Below are positions 37,556 to 46,108 of a stretch of 64,000 bases of DNA, in pieces. Within the stretch, counting starts at the first letter, position 1; every line of letters starts with the position of its first letter. This DNA comes from Actinomadura terrae (GTDB lineage: Bacteria; Actinomycetota; Actinomycetes; Streptosporangiales; Streptosporangiaceae). The stretch is taken from contig NZ_JAICDG010000001.1 of assembly GCF_022751215.1 (NCBI RefSeq), positions 1,550,001 to 1,614,000 on the forward strand, read 5' to 3'. Below the pieces are notes generated by a model. That model worked only from the letters and a program-made list of their open reading frames with translations, ran no database searches and was not told the DNA's origin. The position numbers and the translations under genes were made by a program.

Positions 37556-38532
37556 GCGACCGGCTCCTGACCACCCTCGGGCCGCTGGAGCTCCCCAATC
37601 CCGTCCTGACGGCCTCCGGGTGCGGCGGGACGGGCCGCGAGCTGGCCCAGTTCTTCGACCTGACCCGCCTCGGCGCGTTCGTCACCACGTCGGTGATGCC
37701 GCAGGCGCGCGCCGGGCGCCCCACGCCGCGCGTCGCCGAGACCCCGAGCGGCCTGCTCACCGCCACGGGCCTGCCGAGCCCCGGCGTCGAGACGTTCCTG
37801 GAGCGCGACCTGCCCTGGCTGATCGAGCAGGAGGTCCGCACGGTCGTGTCCGTCGCGGGCAGCAGCGTCGAGGAGTACGGCGACGTCGCGCGCCGGCTCC
37901 GGCACGTCCCCGGCGTCGCCGCGATCGAGGTCAACGTCGCCTGCCCGAACGTCGAGGACCGGGGCCGCATGTTCGGCTGGCACCCGACGGCCGCCGCGTC
38001 GGTCGTGCGCGCCGTCCGCGCCTACGCGCGGCCGGGCGTGCCGGTGTTCGCCAAGCTCGCGCCGGACGTCACCGACATCGTCACGATCGCGCTCGCCTGC
38101 GTCGACGCGGGCGCCGACGGGCTGACGCTGATCAACACGATGGAGGGCATGGCGATCGACACCGGCACGCTGCGGCCCGCGCTCACCGGCGTGTCCGGCG
38201 GGCTGTCGGGGCCCGCGATCCGGCCCGTCGCCGTCCGCTGCGTCTACCAGGTGCACGCCGCGCTGCCCCGGACGCCGATCATCGGCGTCGGCGGCGTCGC
38301 GTCCGGCCTGGACGCGCTGGAGTTCATCCTGGCCGGGGCCAGCGCGGTCGCCGTCGGCACCGCCCTGTTCCACGACCCCGCCGCGGGGCCCCGCGTCCTG
38401 CGCGAGCTGGACGAGGCGCTCGCGGCCCGCCGCATCGGGCGGCTCGCCGACGCCGTGGGCCTCGCGCACAAGCCCGCCGGGTACGTCCCGCCCCAGGTGC
38501 GCCCCGAGGAGCCCGAGAAGGAGCCGCTGTGA
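37552..38532 (+). CDS. pyrD: dihydroorotate dehydrogenase, class 1B catalytic subunit
   Basis: 326 residues. The FMN barrel has PNPVLTASGCGGTG, VNVACPNVED with the catalytic Cys that marks class 1 enzymes, LIN-x-TMEGMAID and PIIGVGGVASGLDALEF, with AGASAVAVGTA near the end. The adjacent pyrK shows it is the NAD-linked 1B type, not the membrane quinone-linked class 2 enzyme. GTGA overlaps occur at both ends. Confidence 0.95.
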   Translation: MSDRLLTTLGPLELPNPVLTASGCGGTGRELAQFFDLTRLGAFVTTSVMPQARAGRPTPRVAETPSGLLTATGLPSPGVETFLERDLPWLIEQEVRTVVSVAGSSVEEYGDVARRLRHVPGVAAIEVNVACPNVEDRGRMFGWHPTAAASVVRAVRAYARPGVPVFAKLAPDVTDIVTIALACVDAGADGLTLINTMEGMAIDTGTLRPALTGVSGGLSGPAIRPVAVRCVYQVHAALPRTPIIGVGGVASGLDALEFILAGASAVAVGTALFHDPAAGPRVLRELDEALAARRIGRLADAVGLAHKPAGYVPPQVRPEEPEKEPL

Positions 38533-39245
38533 CCCCGCCCATCGCCCCCGCCCCGATCGCCGTCGCGCTGGACGCCCCCGACCTGGAGACGGCCGCGCGC
38601 TGGGCCACGCTGGTCACGCCGCACGTCACCACCGTCAAGGTCGGCCTGGAGCTCTACCTGCGGTACGGGCCGGACGTCGTCGCCAGCGTCCGGGGCGCGA
38701 GCGGCGTCCAGGTCTTCCTCGACCTCAAGCTGCACGACATCCCGGCGACCGTCCGCGGCGCCGCCCGCGCGGTCGCGCGGCTCCGGCCGTCGTACCTCAC
38801 CGTGCACGCCGCCGGGGGGCCCGCCATGATCCGCGAAGCCGTCGAGGCGGCCCCGGACACGGCGATCGCGGCGGTGACCGTGCTGACGTCGCTGGGGGAG
38901 GGCGACCTGGCCGCGATCGGGCTGGAGGGGCCCGCGCCCGACGCCGTCCGCCGGCTGGCCGCCCTCGCCGTAGGGGCGGGCGCGCAGGCGCTCGTGTGCT
39001 CCCCGCAGGAGGCCGCCGCCGTCCGCGCCGAGGTCGGCGCGGGGGTCACGCTGATCACGCCCGGCGTCCGGCCGGCGGGCGCCGACGTCCAGGACCAGGC
39101 GCGCGTCGCGACCCCCGAGCAGGCCCTCGCCGCGGGCGCGGACCTGCTGGTCATCGGCCGTCCCATCACCGGAGCGCCCGACCCGGGCGCCGCCGCCGCG
39201 GGCATCGCCGCCGCGCTCCGCCGCACGTCCGCCGGAGCCTCCTAG
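38529..39245 (+). CDS. pyrF: orotidine 5'-phosphate decarboxylase
   Basis: 238 residues. The catalytic DLKLHDIPATV and TVHAAGG, plus ITPGVRPAGADVQDQARVATP, are typical of the standard-length PyrF. It makes UMP and is the last gene of the operon. PyrE (orotate phosphoribosyltransferase) is missing from the operon and must be elsewhere, as in Streptomyces. A hairpin at 39286-39314 may end the transcript. Confidence 0.96.
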   Translation: MTPPIAPAPIAVALDAPDLETAARWATLVTPHVTTVKVGLELYLRYGPDVVASVRGASGVQVFLDLKLHDIPATVRGAARAVARLRPSYLTVHAAGGPAMIREAVEAAPDTAIAAVTVLTSLGEGDLAAIGLEGPAPDAVRRLAALAVGAGAQALVCSPQEAAAVRAEVGAGVTLITPGVRPAGADVQDQARVATPEQALAAGADLLVIGRPITGAPDPGAAAAGIAAALRRTSAGAS

Positions 39246-39285
39246 CCGCCCTCTCCGCGCCCTCGCTCGGGCCCTGTCGCCCCCG

Positions 39286-39314
39286 CCGGACATGAAAGAT
39301 CTTCGCGTGTCCGG
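39286..39314 (+). terminator. possible pyr operon terminator
   Basis: CCGGACA (39286-39292) and TGTCCGG (39308-39314) form a seven-base stem with a 15-base loop, 41 bases after the pyrF stop. There is no U-tract. Confidence 0.45.
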
Positions 39315-40031
39315 ATGGCGAGTTTTGCTTTCCGGGCAACGTTTAGGGCCGGGCGTACTACGGCGCGCACTAGGGCGTGCTGGATCGTTCTTAGTCGTTT
39401 CTCCGCAATGCCAATCAGGCGCCGGGGTCTTCCCCAATCCGGTACGCGCCGAACGGTGGAAGTCGTTCACCCGGGCACGGGGTTTGCGGGCGCCGTTACT
39501 CGGAGTTGTCACCCCGGTTCCGATGGAATCGTTTCCGCGTGGCTTCGGGGGCTCACAAGGGCGCGCGGGAGCGAACGCGCGAGCGGCGGCCGGGCGCGTC
39601 CGGGAGAGGAGCGGGGAGCGGGGTGAGGCGGCGACTCCAGGGTCTGTAACGATCTTGGCGGGCGACGTGTCACGAGGATGGCAGGCCCGCCGCCGCCCCG
39701 ACGTGCGGAACGGCCCGGCGTGACGAGCGTCACTAGCCTCTCCGCCCGGTGTGGGGGACGTCACACGCGCGCCAGGCTCTGGACCGGTGGAACCGGGGCC
39801 GCGGATGCCGGGATCATGGTCCAGGCGCCCCGCCCGCCCGCCGACCGCCATGGCATTCTGGTACTCGGTGCCGCAAATGGGGCCAGAAAGGGGGGATTTT
39901 CACGATCATGCGAAAGTCCCAGCAAGGCACGGGGATGGGCCCCGCACCGGCGAAGTTGTGTACACTCGGTATTCAGGACACTCCGGGGAGTGATTTTCGT
40001 GAATTTGTGGCGGGCTAAACGGCACTTCACG
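39315..40031. other. 717-base stretch without a recognisable gene
   Basis: ORFs on both strands here (up to 143 codons) lack ribosome-binding sites and known motifs. The base composition is lower in G+C than the neighbours and AT-richer between 39890 and 40010, suggesting regulatory or non-coding RNA. Visible elements: TGACG-AG-CGTCA (39721-39732), a -10-like TAGCCT (39733-39738), a CRP-like site (39750-39765), the palindrome GTGTACAC near 39957, and an inverted repeat CGTGAA...TTCACG (about 39998-40031). Confidence 0.55.
39750..39765. promoter_or_regulatory. CRP/FNR-like operator
   Basis: TGTGG-GGGACG-TCACA differs from the CRP consensus TGTGA-N6-TCACA in one base and fits the actinobacterial GTG-N6-G-N-CAC pattern. 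It lies about 345 bases before mihF and 12 bases after a -10-like TAGCCT. Confidence 0.45.
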
Positions 40032-40061
40032 TTGCCTTATGGGGCGTGAACTCGCTAGTTT
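40032..40061 (+). promoter_or_regulatory. probable mihF promoter
   Basis: TTGCCT (40032-40037), an 18-base spacer, TAGTTT (40056-40061). The start point would be near 40068, giving a leader of about 40 bases before the mihF GTG. Confidence 0.55.
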
Positions 40062-40107
40062 CCCAACCCGTCCGACTCCATCGAGTGGAAACCTGAGGTG
40101 ACCCGGC

Positions 40108-40434
40108 GTGGCTCTTCCGCCCCTAACCCCCGAACAGCGCGCCGCAGCCCTGGAGAAGGCTGCCAAGGCGCGCAAGGAGCGGGCCGAGGTTAAGAACAAG
40201 CTCAAGCACGGGGGAACCTCTCTCGCGGAGGTTCTCAAGGAGGGACAGTCCGATGACGTCATCGGAAAGATGAAGGTCTCGGCCCTCCTGGAATCACTTC
40301 CCGGCGTGGGCAAGGTCCGTGCGAAGCAGATCATGGAGCGCCTGGGCATCGCCGAGTCCCGCCGCGTGCGGGGCCTCGGCGCCAACCAGCGCGCCTCCCT
40401 GGAGCGTGAGTTCGGCGGAAGTGCGAACCGCTGA
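40108..40434 (+). CDS. mihF: actinobacterial integration host factor (mIHF/sIHF)
   Basis: 108 residues. [33 protein letters not shown] followed by the helix-two-turn-helix motif [18 protein letters not shown] is diagnostic. The protein is a nucleoid-associated DNA binder unrelated to the alpha/beta IHF of proteobacteria and is essential in mycobacteria. The GTG follows AGGTGA. It overlaps the possible long form of gmk, so mihF and gmk are cotranscribed. Confidence 0.96.
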   Translation: MALPPLTPEQRAAALEKAAKARKERAEVKNKLKHGGTSLAEVLKEGQSDDVIGKMKVSALLESLPGVGKVRAKQIMERLGIAESRRVRGLGANQRASLEREFGGSANR

Positions 40435-40549
40435 CACGCGACTCACGGTCGGGCGCGGCGGCGTGACCGCCGCGGCCGGCTCGGGCTCCCCCGCGGCCGG
40501 CTCCATCCCGTCCGGCTCCGGCGCACCCATTCCTGCGCCGGACGGCTCC

Positions 40550-41116
40550 ATGCAGCATGGCCCGCTCCTCCGACGGCTGACGGTCCTCTCCGGGCCGTCA
40601 GGCGTCGGCAAGAGCACGGTCGTCGCCGAGATCCGGCGCTCACACCCCCGGGTGTGGCTGTCGGTCTCGGTGACCACCCGGTCCCCCCGGCCGGGTGAGA
40701 CCCATGGCGTGCAGTACTTCTTCGTCGACGACGCCGGCTTCGACCGGCTCGTCGCCGAAGGGGAGCTGCTCGAATGGGCGGAGTTCGCGGGCAACCGCTA
40801 CGGCACCCCCCGCGGCCCCGTCGAGGAACGGCTGGCGCGCGGCGAGCCGGTGCTCCTGGAGATCGACCTCCAGGGCGCCCGGCAGGTCCGCCAGGCGATG
40901 CCGGAGTCGCGGCTGGTGTTCCTCGCCCCCCCGTCCTGGGAGGAGCTCGTCCGCCGGCTCACCGGCCGGGGCACCGAGCCCCCCGAGGTGATCGAGCGCC
41001 GGCTCGACGCCGCCCGCGTGGAGCTGGCCGCCGAGCAGGAGTTCGACGTCACGCTCGTCAACACCTCCGTCCAGGACGTGTGCTCCGAGCTGCTAGCCTT
41101 GATGGCTGATCGCTAG
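40550..41116 (+). CDS. gmk: guanylate kinase
   Basis: 188 residues from ATG 40550. It phosphorylates GMP/dGMP. The P-loop [43 protein letters not shown] and [11 protein letters not shown] are standard. A longer start, GTG 40421, overlaps mihF by 14 bases and would add 43 Gly/Ser/Pro/Ala residues of low complexity; it has GGAA nearby, whereas ATG 40550 has only a weak site, so the true start is open. rpoZ begins 26 bases downstream. Confidence 0.93.
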   Translation: MQHGPLLRRLTVLSGPSGVGKSTVVAEIRRSHPRVWLSVSVTTRSPRPGETHGVQYFFVDDAGFDRLVAEGELLEWAEFAGNRYGTPRGPVEERLARGEPVLLEIDLQGARQVRQAMPESRLVFLAPPSWEELVRRLTGRGTEPPEVIERRLDAARVELAAEQEFDVTLVNTSVQDVCSELLALMADR

Positions 41117-41142
41117 ACGCCGAACCTAGGGAAGGCCACCGA

Positions 41143-41397
41143 GTGGCAGCCAGCAATGAGGGCATCACCAACCCCTCGATCGACGAGCTCCTGGAGGTCG
41201 TCGACACCAAGTACGGCCTCGTGAGCATCGCGGCCAAGCGCGCGCGCCAGATCAACGCCTACTACGCCCAGCTGGGCGAGGGCCTCCTGGAGTACGTCGG
41301 CCCGCTCGTCGAGACGCAGGTGCAGGAGAAGCCCCTCTCCATCGCCCTGCGCGAGACCCGTGAGGGACTCCTGAACGCCGAGCCCATCGAGGGCTGA
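41143..41397 (+). CDS. rpoZ: RNA polymerase omega subunit
   Basis: 84 residues. [29 protein letters not shown] is the omega signature. It assists beta-prime folding. GTG start with GGAAGG upstream. The gmk-rpoZ-coaBC order is the common actinobacterial one. The 210-base gap to coaBC is filled by a copy of the dispersed element. Confidence 0.95.
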   Translation: MAASNEGITNPSIDELLEVVDTKYGLVSIAAKRARQINAYYAQLGEGLLEYVGPLVETQVQEKPLSIALRETREGLLNAEPIEG

Positions 41398-41405
41398 GTC
41401 CATTT

Positions 41406-41544
41406 CGTCGCCCTTGGCGTCGGGCCTTGGCGGCCCTCCTTCAACGGGCGACGCGGCGATCGCCGCATCGCTCCGAACTCGCCTGGCGGCTCGCTGCGCG
41501 ATCAGGTCCTCGCTTCGCTCGTACCTGGCTTCGCACGCGATCGC
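41406..41544 (+). repeat. dispersed structured element, copy 3 (full length)
   Basis: Part for part as in copy 2, with new arms: CGTCGCCC (41406-41413), TTGGCGTCGG, inner hairpin GGGCC-TTGGC-GGCCC (41422-41436), CTCCTTCAAC, GGGCGACG (41446-41453, perfect complement), constant GGCGATCGC and CTCGCCTGGCGGCTCGC, then CAGGTCC (41503-41509), loop, GTACCTG (41521-41527), ending GCGATCGC (41537-41544). The two GCGATCGC sites are 89 bases end to end here and 90 in copy 2. It lies between rpoZ and coaBC, which run in the same direction. Confidence 0.8.
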
Positions 41545-41607
41545 GGCGCCGAGGGGTCGATGTCACGATCAAGACGTGATGGCCGAGGAATCGTGAAGGG
41601 AGGCGGG

Positions 41608-42828
41608 GTGACCTCCCGTAAGCCGCGTGTCGTGTTGGGCGTGGGCGCCGGCATCGCCGCGTACAAGGTGTGCGAGCTGCTCCGGCGGCTCACCGAGTCG
41701 GGGCACGACGTCCGCGTCGTCCCGACCGCCGACGCGCTGCGGTTCGTCGGCGAACCCACCTGGGCCGCGTTGTCGGGGCATCCCGTGTCCGCGCAGGTGT
41801 GGGACGACGTCGCCGCCGTGCCGCACGTGCGGCTCGGGCAGGACGCCGACCTCGTGTTCGTGGCGCCGGCCACCGCCGACCTGCTCGCCAGGGCCGCGCA
41901 CGGCCTCGCCGACGACCTGCTCACCAACACGCTGCTCACCGCGCACTGCCCGGTCGTGTTCGCGCCCGCGATGCACACGGAGATGTGGGAGCACCCCGCG
42001 ACCCGCGCGAACGTCGAGACGCTGCGCTCGCGCGGCGCGATCGTCGTCGAGCCCGCGTCCGGGCGCCTCACCGGGAAGGACACCGGCCCCGGCCGGCTGC
42101 CCGACCCGGGCGAGCTGTTCGAGGTCGCCCGGCGCGTCCTCGCGCGGGGGGCCGGGGACGCCGACCTCACCGGGCGGCACGTCGTGGTGTCGGCGGGCGG
42201 CACCCGTGAGCCGATCGACCCGGTCCGCTTCATCGGCAACCGCTCGTCCGGGCTCCAGGGGTACGCGCTGGCGCGCACGGCCGTCGCCCGCGGCGCCCGC
42301 GTGACGCTGGTCGCGGCGAACGTCGCGCTGCCCGACCCGGCGGGCGCCCGGGTCGTCCCGGTCGGCTCGGCCGCGCAGCTGCGCGAGGCCGTCCTCGCCG
42401 CGGCGCGGGACGCCGACGCCGTCGTCATGGCGGCCGCCGTCGCCGACTTCCGGCCCGCCGAATACCGGGGTTCGAAGATCAAGAAGACCGAGGGTGCGGG
42501 CCCCGAACCGATCACGTTGCGTAAGAACGCCGACATCCTGGCCGAACTAGGCCAGGCGCGGCGCCCCGAGCAGGTGATCGTCGGGTTCGCCGCCGAGACC
42601 GACGACGTGCTCGCCAACGGCCGCGCGAAACTCGCCCGCAAGGGCAGTGACCTGCTCGTCGTCAACCAGGTCGGCGAGGACCTCGCGTTCGGGCGCCCCG
42701 ACAACGCGGCGGTCGTGCTCGGCGCCGACGGCTCGCAGACCGAGGTCCCGCGCGGCGCCAAGGAGGCCCTCGCCGACGTGGTCTGGGACCTCGTCGCCGC
42801 CCGCCTGAAGCCCCCGGCCGCGACGTGA
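41608..42828 (+). CDS. coaBC: bifunctional phosphopantothenoylcysteine decarboxylase / phosphopantothenate-cysteine ligase
   Basis: 406 residues. The N-terminal CoaC flavin domain has VGAGIAAYKVCELLRRL and the decarboxylase motif FAPAMHTEMWEHPATRANV; the C-terminal CoaB domain has VVVSAGGTREPIDPVRFIGNRSSG, the CTP-dependent ligase signature, and SKIKKTEG. It makes 4'-phosphopantetheine for CoA. GTG 41608 is preferred because GGGAGG ends four bases upstream; GTG 41593 is in frame. Confidence 0.95.
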   Translation: MTSRKPRVVLGVGAGIAAYKVCELLRRLTESGHDVRVVPTADALRFVGEPTWAALSGHPVSAQVWDDVAAVPHVRLGQDADLVFVAPATADLLARAAHGLADDLLTNTLLTAHCPVVFAPAMHTEMWEHPATRANVETLRSRGAIVVEPASGRLTGKDTGPGRLPDPGELFEVARRVLARGAGDADLTGRHVVVSAGGTREPIDPVRFIGNRSSGLQGYALARTAVARGARVTLVAANVALPDPAGARVVPVGSAAQLREAVLAAARDADAVVMAAAVADFRPAEYRGSKIKKTEGAGPEPITLRKNADILAELGQARRPEQVIVGFAAETDDVLANGRAKLARKGSDLLVVNQVGEDLAFGRPDNAAVVLGADGSQTEVPRGAKEALADVVWDLVAARLKPPAAT

Positions 42829-42915
42829 GGGGCGCGGCGGGGGGCGTGGTGCGGGTGTGGTGAGGAGCCGAGCGGGCCTGCGCCTCGGCTTGAGGGTGCC
42901 TCCACCCGATCCCGC

Positions 42916-42972
42916 TAGACTCGCCCTCATCATCCAAGGGGAACCGGTGGAGGGGCGGCGTCCCGCCACCGG
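42916..42972 (+). promoter_or_regulatory. metK promoter and leader hairpin
   Basis: TAGACT (42916-42921) is a likely -10. The leader then contains CCGGTGG (42944-42950) and CCACCGG (42966-42972), a seven-base stem extended inside by GGG/CCC, 60 bases before the metK GTG. I do not recognise a SAM-I, SAM-II or SAM-IV aptamer in it. It might be a simple stability or attenuation element. Confidence 0.45.
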
Positions 42973-43032
42973 ACACGACAAACAATCCGTCCTGCGACGT
43001 CAGTCAGCAGCCGCTGCAAGGAGCTCACGTAC

Positions 43033-44226
43033 GTGTCTCGCCGCCTGTTCACCTCCGAGTCCGTCACCGAAGGCCACCCGGACAAGATCGCGGACCAGAT
43101 CAGCGACGCGATCCTCGACTCGATGCTCAAGGACGACCCGCGCAGCCGGGTCGCCGTCGAGACGATGATCACGACCGGTCAGGTGCATGTGGCCGGTGAG
43201 GTCACCACCGAGACCTATGTCGACCTTCCCGGCGTGATCCGGGAGAAGATCCTTGAGATCGGCTACGACTCCTCCAAGAAGGGCTTCGACGGGCACTCCT
43301 GCGGCGTGTCGGTGTCGATCGGCGCGCAGTCGCCCGACATCGCGCAGGGCGTGGACGACGCCTACGAGACCCGCGAGGGCGAGGGCGTCGACGACCTCGA
43401 CCGGCAGGGCGCGGGCGACCAGGGCCTGATGTTCGGCTACGCCACCGGCGAGACCCCCGAGCTGATGCCGCTGCCGATCACGATCGCGCACCGGCTCGCG
43501 CAGCGGCTCTCGCACGTCCGTAAGAGCGGCGACGTCCCCTACCTGCGTCCGGACGGCAAGACCCAGGTCACGATCGAGTACGACGGCGACCGCGCCGTCC
43601 GCCTCGACACGGTCGTGGTGTCCTCGCAGCACGCCCCCGACATCGACCTGAAGGAACTGCTCACCCCCGACGTCAAGGAGCACGTCGTCGACCCGGTGCT
43701 CGCCGCGTTCGACCTCGACACCTCCGGCTACCGGCTGCTGGTCAACCCCACCGGCCGGTTCGAGATCGGCGGGCCGATGGGCGACGCGGGCCTGACCGGC
43801 CGCAAGATCATCGTCGACACCTACGGCGGCATGGCCCGGCACGGCGGCGGCGCGTTCTCCGGCAAGGACCCGTCCAAGGTCGACCGGTCCGCCGCGTACG
43901 CGATGCGGTGGGTCGCCAAGAACATCGTCGCCGCGGGCCTCGCCGACCGCGCCGAGGTGCAGGTCGCCTACGCGATCGGCAAGGCGCACCCGGTCGGGGT
44001 GTTCGTGGAGACCTTCGGCACGGAGAAGGTGCCGGCCGCGCGCATCCAGGCCGCCGTGCCCGAGGTGTTCGACCTGCGTCCGGCCGCGATCGTCCGCGAC
44101 CTGGACCTGCTCCGCCCGATCTACCAGCAGACCGCCGCCTACGGCCACTTCGGCCGGCCGGAGCCCGACTTCTCCTGGGAGTCGACCGACCGCGCCAAGG
44201 ACCTGGCCAGCGCCGCCGGGCTGTAA
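43033..44226 (+). CDS. metK: S-adenosylmethionine synthetase
   Basis: 397 residues, full length. [21 protein letters not shown], the [12 protein letters not shown] hexapeptide region, and the [20 protein letters not shown] loop are all conserved. It makes SAM from methionine and ATP. AGGAG lies ten bases before the GTG. The strong hairpin at 44242 ends the transcript. metF (21340) belongs to the same methionine cycle but is not linked. Confidence 0.97.
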   Translation: MSRRLFTSESVTEGHPDKIADQISDAILDSMLKDDPRSRVAVETMITTGQVHVAGEVTTETYVDLPGVIREKILEIGYDSSKKGFDGHSCGVSVSIGAQSPDIAQGVDDAYETREGEGVDDLDRQGAGDQGLMFGYATGETPELMPLPITIAHRLAQRLSHVRKSGDVPYLRPDGKTQVTIEYDGDRAVRLDTVVVSSQHAPDIDLKELLTPDVKEHVVDPVLAAFDLDTSGYRLLVNPTGRFEIGGPMGDAGLTGRKIIVDTYGGMARHGGGAFSGKDPSKVDRSAAYAMRWVAKNIVAAGLADRAEVQVAYAIGKAHPVGVFVETFGTEKVPAARIQAAVPEVFDLRPAAIVRDLDLLRPIYQQTAAYGHFGRPEPDFSWESTDRAKDLASAAGL

Positions 44227-44241
44227 CCAGCGAACGCGAGA

Positions 44242-44272
44242 AAGGGCCCCGGGGGACGACCCCGGGGCCCTT
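44242..44272. terminator. bidirectional terminator between metK and the membrane protein gene
   Basis: AAGGGCCCCGGGG, loop GACGA, CCCCGGGGCCCTT: a perfect 13-base stem between two convergent genes, 15 bases after the metK stop. Confidence 0.85.
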
Positions 44273-44285
44273 CATCGTGCGCCGG

Positions 44286-45971
44286 TCAGCTCTCGCAGTG
44301 GTTGCCGCGGTGCAGGCCGTACCGGGCGGCGATCGTGTAGCGGCCGGGGGCCTTGACGTCCATCCGGACGAACTCGCCCGCGCGGGCCAGGCACCCGCCG
44401 CCCCCGCCGGTGACGCTGAGCCAGGGCGACCAGGAGACGCGCACCAGCGTCGACCCGGCGGCGGGCACGTCGACGACCAGCTGGCCGGAGTTGACGCGCT
44501 TCACTGTGGCCGGGGCGTCCACCAGCGGCGTCGGGCGCGAGACGCGGAACAGCCGCCAGTGCTCGTCGCTCCACACCTCCGTCAGGTACGGCTGGCCCGC
44601 CTCGACGAGGTCGGTCTCGTCCTGCGCGGACCAGTCGGTCTCCTGGGTGGGCAGGACGACGTAGTGCACCGCCCACTTGTGCAGCCAGTCGCGGTAGGAC
44701 GTCGCGGTGAGCGCGCCCTTCTCGTAGAACAGCGCGTGGCGCTCGGCGTCGACCTGCCGGTTCCAGCCGCGGGCGAGGATGAAGTCGCGGCTCAGCCCGG
44801 CCGCCTCCCAGTGCGAGCGCAGCGGCACGACCTCGATGCGGGTGTCGTCGGCGCCGAGCGCCTTCATCTCGTCGATGAGGCCGCGGGCGTGCCGCGCGGA
44901 GGCACTCGCGGGCTCGGTGTGGATCACGTCGTCGACGGGCTTCACGACCTGCCAGGACGCGGTGACGATGAAGGCCAGCGACAGCACCGCGATCCGCGTC
45001 CGGCCGTGCGCGCGGGCGACCGCGGGCAGCAGGAACATGCCGCCGAACAGCAGCGAGAGCCGCTCGACGTTGCTGCCGACCGGCGAGGGGATCAGCCAGG
45101 TCAGCGTGATCCCGGCGAGGTAGACGCCCGCGCCGACCCGGACGATCCTCCATTCGCGGGGCGCGCAGAGCAGCAGCGCGACGACGCTGGCGATCGCGGG
45201 CAGCACGATCGCGGGGAGCGAGATCGGCTGGACGCCGCTGAAGGGGAACAGGAGGCTGGTCGTGCCGACGACCAGCGGCGGCCCGGCGGCCATGCAGAAC
45301 CCGGCGCGCCGCCGTCCGGTGAGGATCAGCGCGGCGGCCAGCACCATGAGGAACAGCCCGGCGACGGGGCTGGACAGCGTGGCCAGCAGGCCGAGCCCGA
45401 CCATGCCCGCCGCGCGCAGCGACGGGGTGCCGTACTCGGTGAACGCGACGATCGTCGCGGCGAGCGCGAACAGCAGGCCGAGCCCGAAGGTGACCCGCCC
45501 CGACGCGGAGTTGCACACGAGCGCGAACGCCGCCCACAGGCTCGCGGGCAGCGCGACCGGCGCCCGGAAGCGCCGCAGCAGGTAGGCGGTCAGCGTGGCC
45601 GACAGCGTGCCGGTCACCACCGCGACGGTCCGGATGCCGAACACGGCCATCAGGTAGGGCGACAGGACGCTGTAGGACGCGGGGTGCATCCCGCCGTACC
45701 AGGCGAAGCTGTAGGCGGTGTCGGGGTGCTTCCAGGCGAAGTCGGTCCAGGCGGCCTGCGCGGCGAGGTCGCCGCCCTCGGTCGCGATGTACAGGGCCCA
45801 CAGCAGGTGCATCACGGCGGAGACGACGGTGGCCGCCACGACGGGATGGCGCGGGCTGGCCCACCGGCGCCAGTCGGCGAGCACGGTGCGTGCGGTGGTC
45901 CTCGGGGAGGAGCGCGGCGGCCCCTGCCGGGGCGGCGCGTCCGTCCGTTCTGGGGTATGCGCTGCTGTCAC
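44286..45971 (-). CDS. large polytopic membrane protein, possible glycosyltransferase-like
   Basis: 561 residues from GTG 45971. About ten helices lie between residues 45 and 360, with short loops (for example WKHPDTAYSFAWYGGMHPASY after the first helix, which contains a His/Asp-rich loop), followed by a 200-residue extracellular domain with many aromatic residues and four cysteines near the end (GGGGGCLAR..., GLHRGNHCES). The topology resembles GT-C glycosyltransferases, but the catalytic motif is not clear. TAGGGT overlaps the upstream GTG at 46061, so transcription begins downstream of it and 45971 is the better start. It is divergent from priA. Confidence 0.72.
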   Translation of the reverse strand: MTAAHTPERTDAPPRQGPPRSSPRTTARTVLADWRRWASPRHPVVAATVVSAVMHLLWALYIATEGGDLAAQAAWTDFAWKHPDTAYSFAWYGGMHPASYSVLSPYLMAVFGIRTVAVVTGTLSATLTAYLLRRFRAPVALPASLWAAFALVCNSASGRVTFGLGLLFALAATIVAFTEYGTPSLRAAGMVGLGLLATLSSPVAGLFLMVLAAALILTGRRRAGFCMAAGPPLVVGTTSLLFPFSGVQPISLPAIVLPAIASVVALLLCAPREWRIVRVGAGVYLAGITLTWLIPSPVGSNVERLSLLFGGMFLLPAVARAHGRTRIAVLSLAFIVTASWQVVKPVDDVIHTEPASASARHARGLIDEMKALGADDTRIEVVPLRSHWEAAGLSRDFILARGWNRQVDAERHALFYEKGALTATSYRDWLHKWAVHYVVLPTQETDWSAQDETDLVEAGQPYLTEVWSDEHWRLFRVSRPTPLVDAPATVKRVNSGQLVVDVPAAGSTLVRVSWSPWLSVTGGGGGCLARAGEFVRMDVKAPGRYTIAARYGLHRGNHCES

Positions 45972-46108
45972 ATCGCCTACGGAGCTCGTCGGACGGCGAG
46001 GGGGCCGGCGGGCGCCGGGCGATCTCCGGCGACACCCGCCCCGTTCGAAGGGACCACTCACCCTAGCGTGCGGCGGTGACTGTCGGGTTGATCTGGTAGG
46101 ACGGGGAC

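Noticed and set aside
39292-39723. 143-codon ORF MKDLRVSGWRVL... in the gap after pyrF
   Set aside because: No ribosome-binding site, begins inside the probable terminator hairpin, and codon third positions are not GC-biased as in neighbouring genes.
42916-43032. SAM riboswitch before metK
   Set aside because: None of the conserved SAM-I, SAM-II or SAM-IV segments could be matched; only a simple hairpin is visible.
45972-46061. Longer start (GTG 46061) for the membrane protein
   Set aside because: The codon is part of a TAGGGT -10-like element, so the transcript would begin downstream of it; the added residues are Arg/Pro/Gly low complexity.
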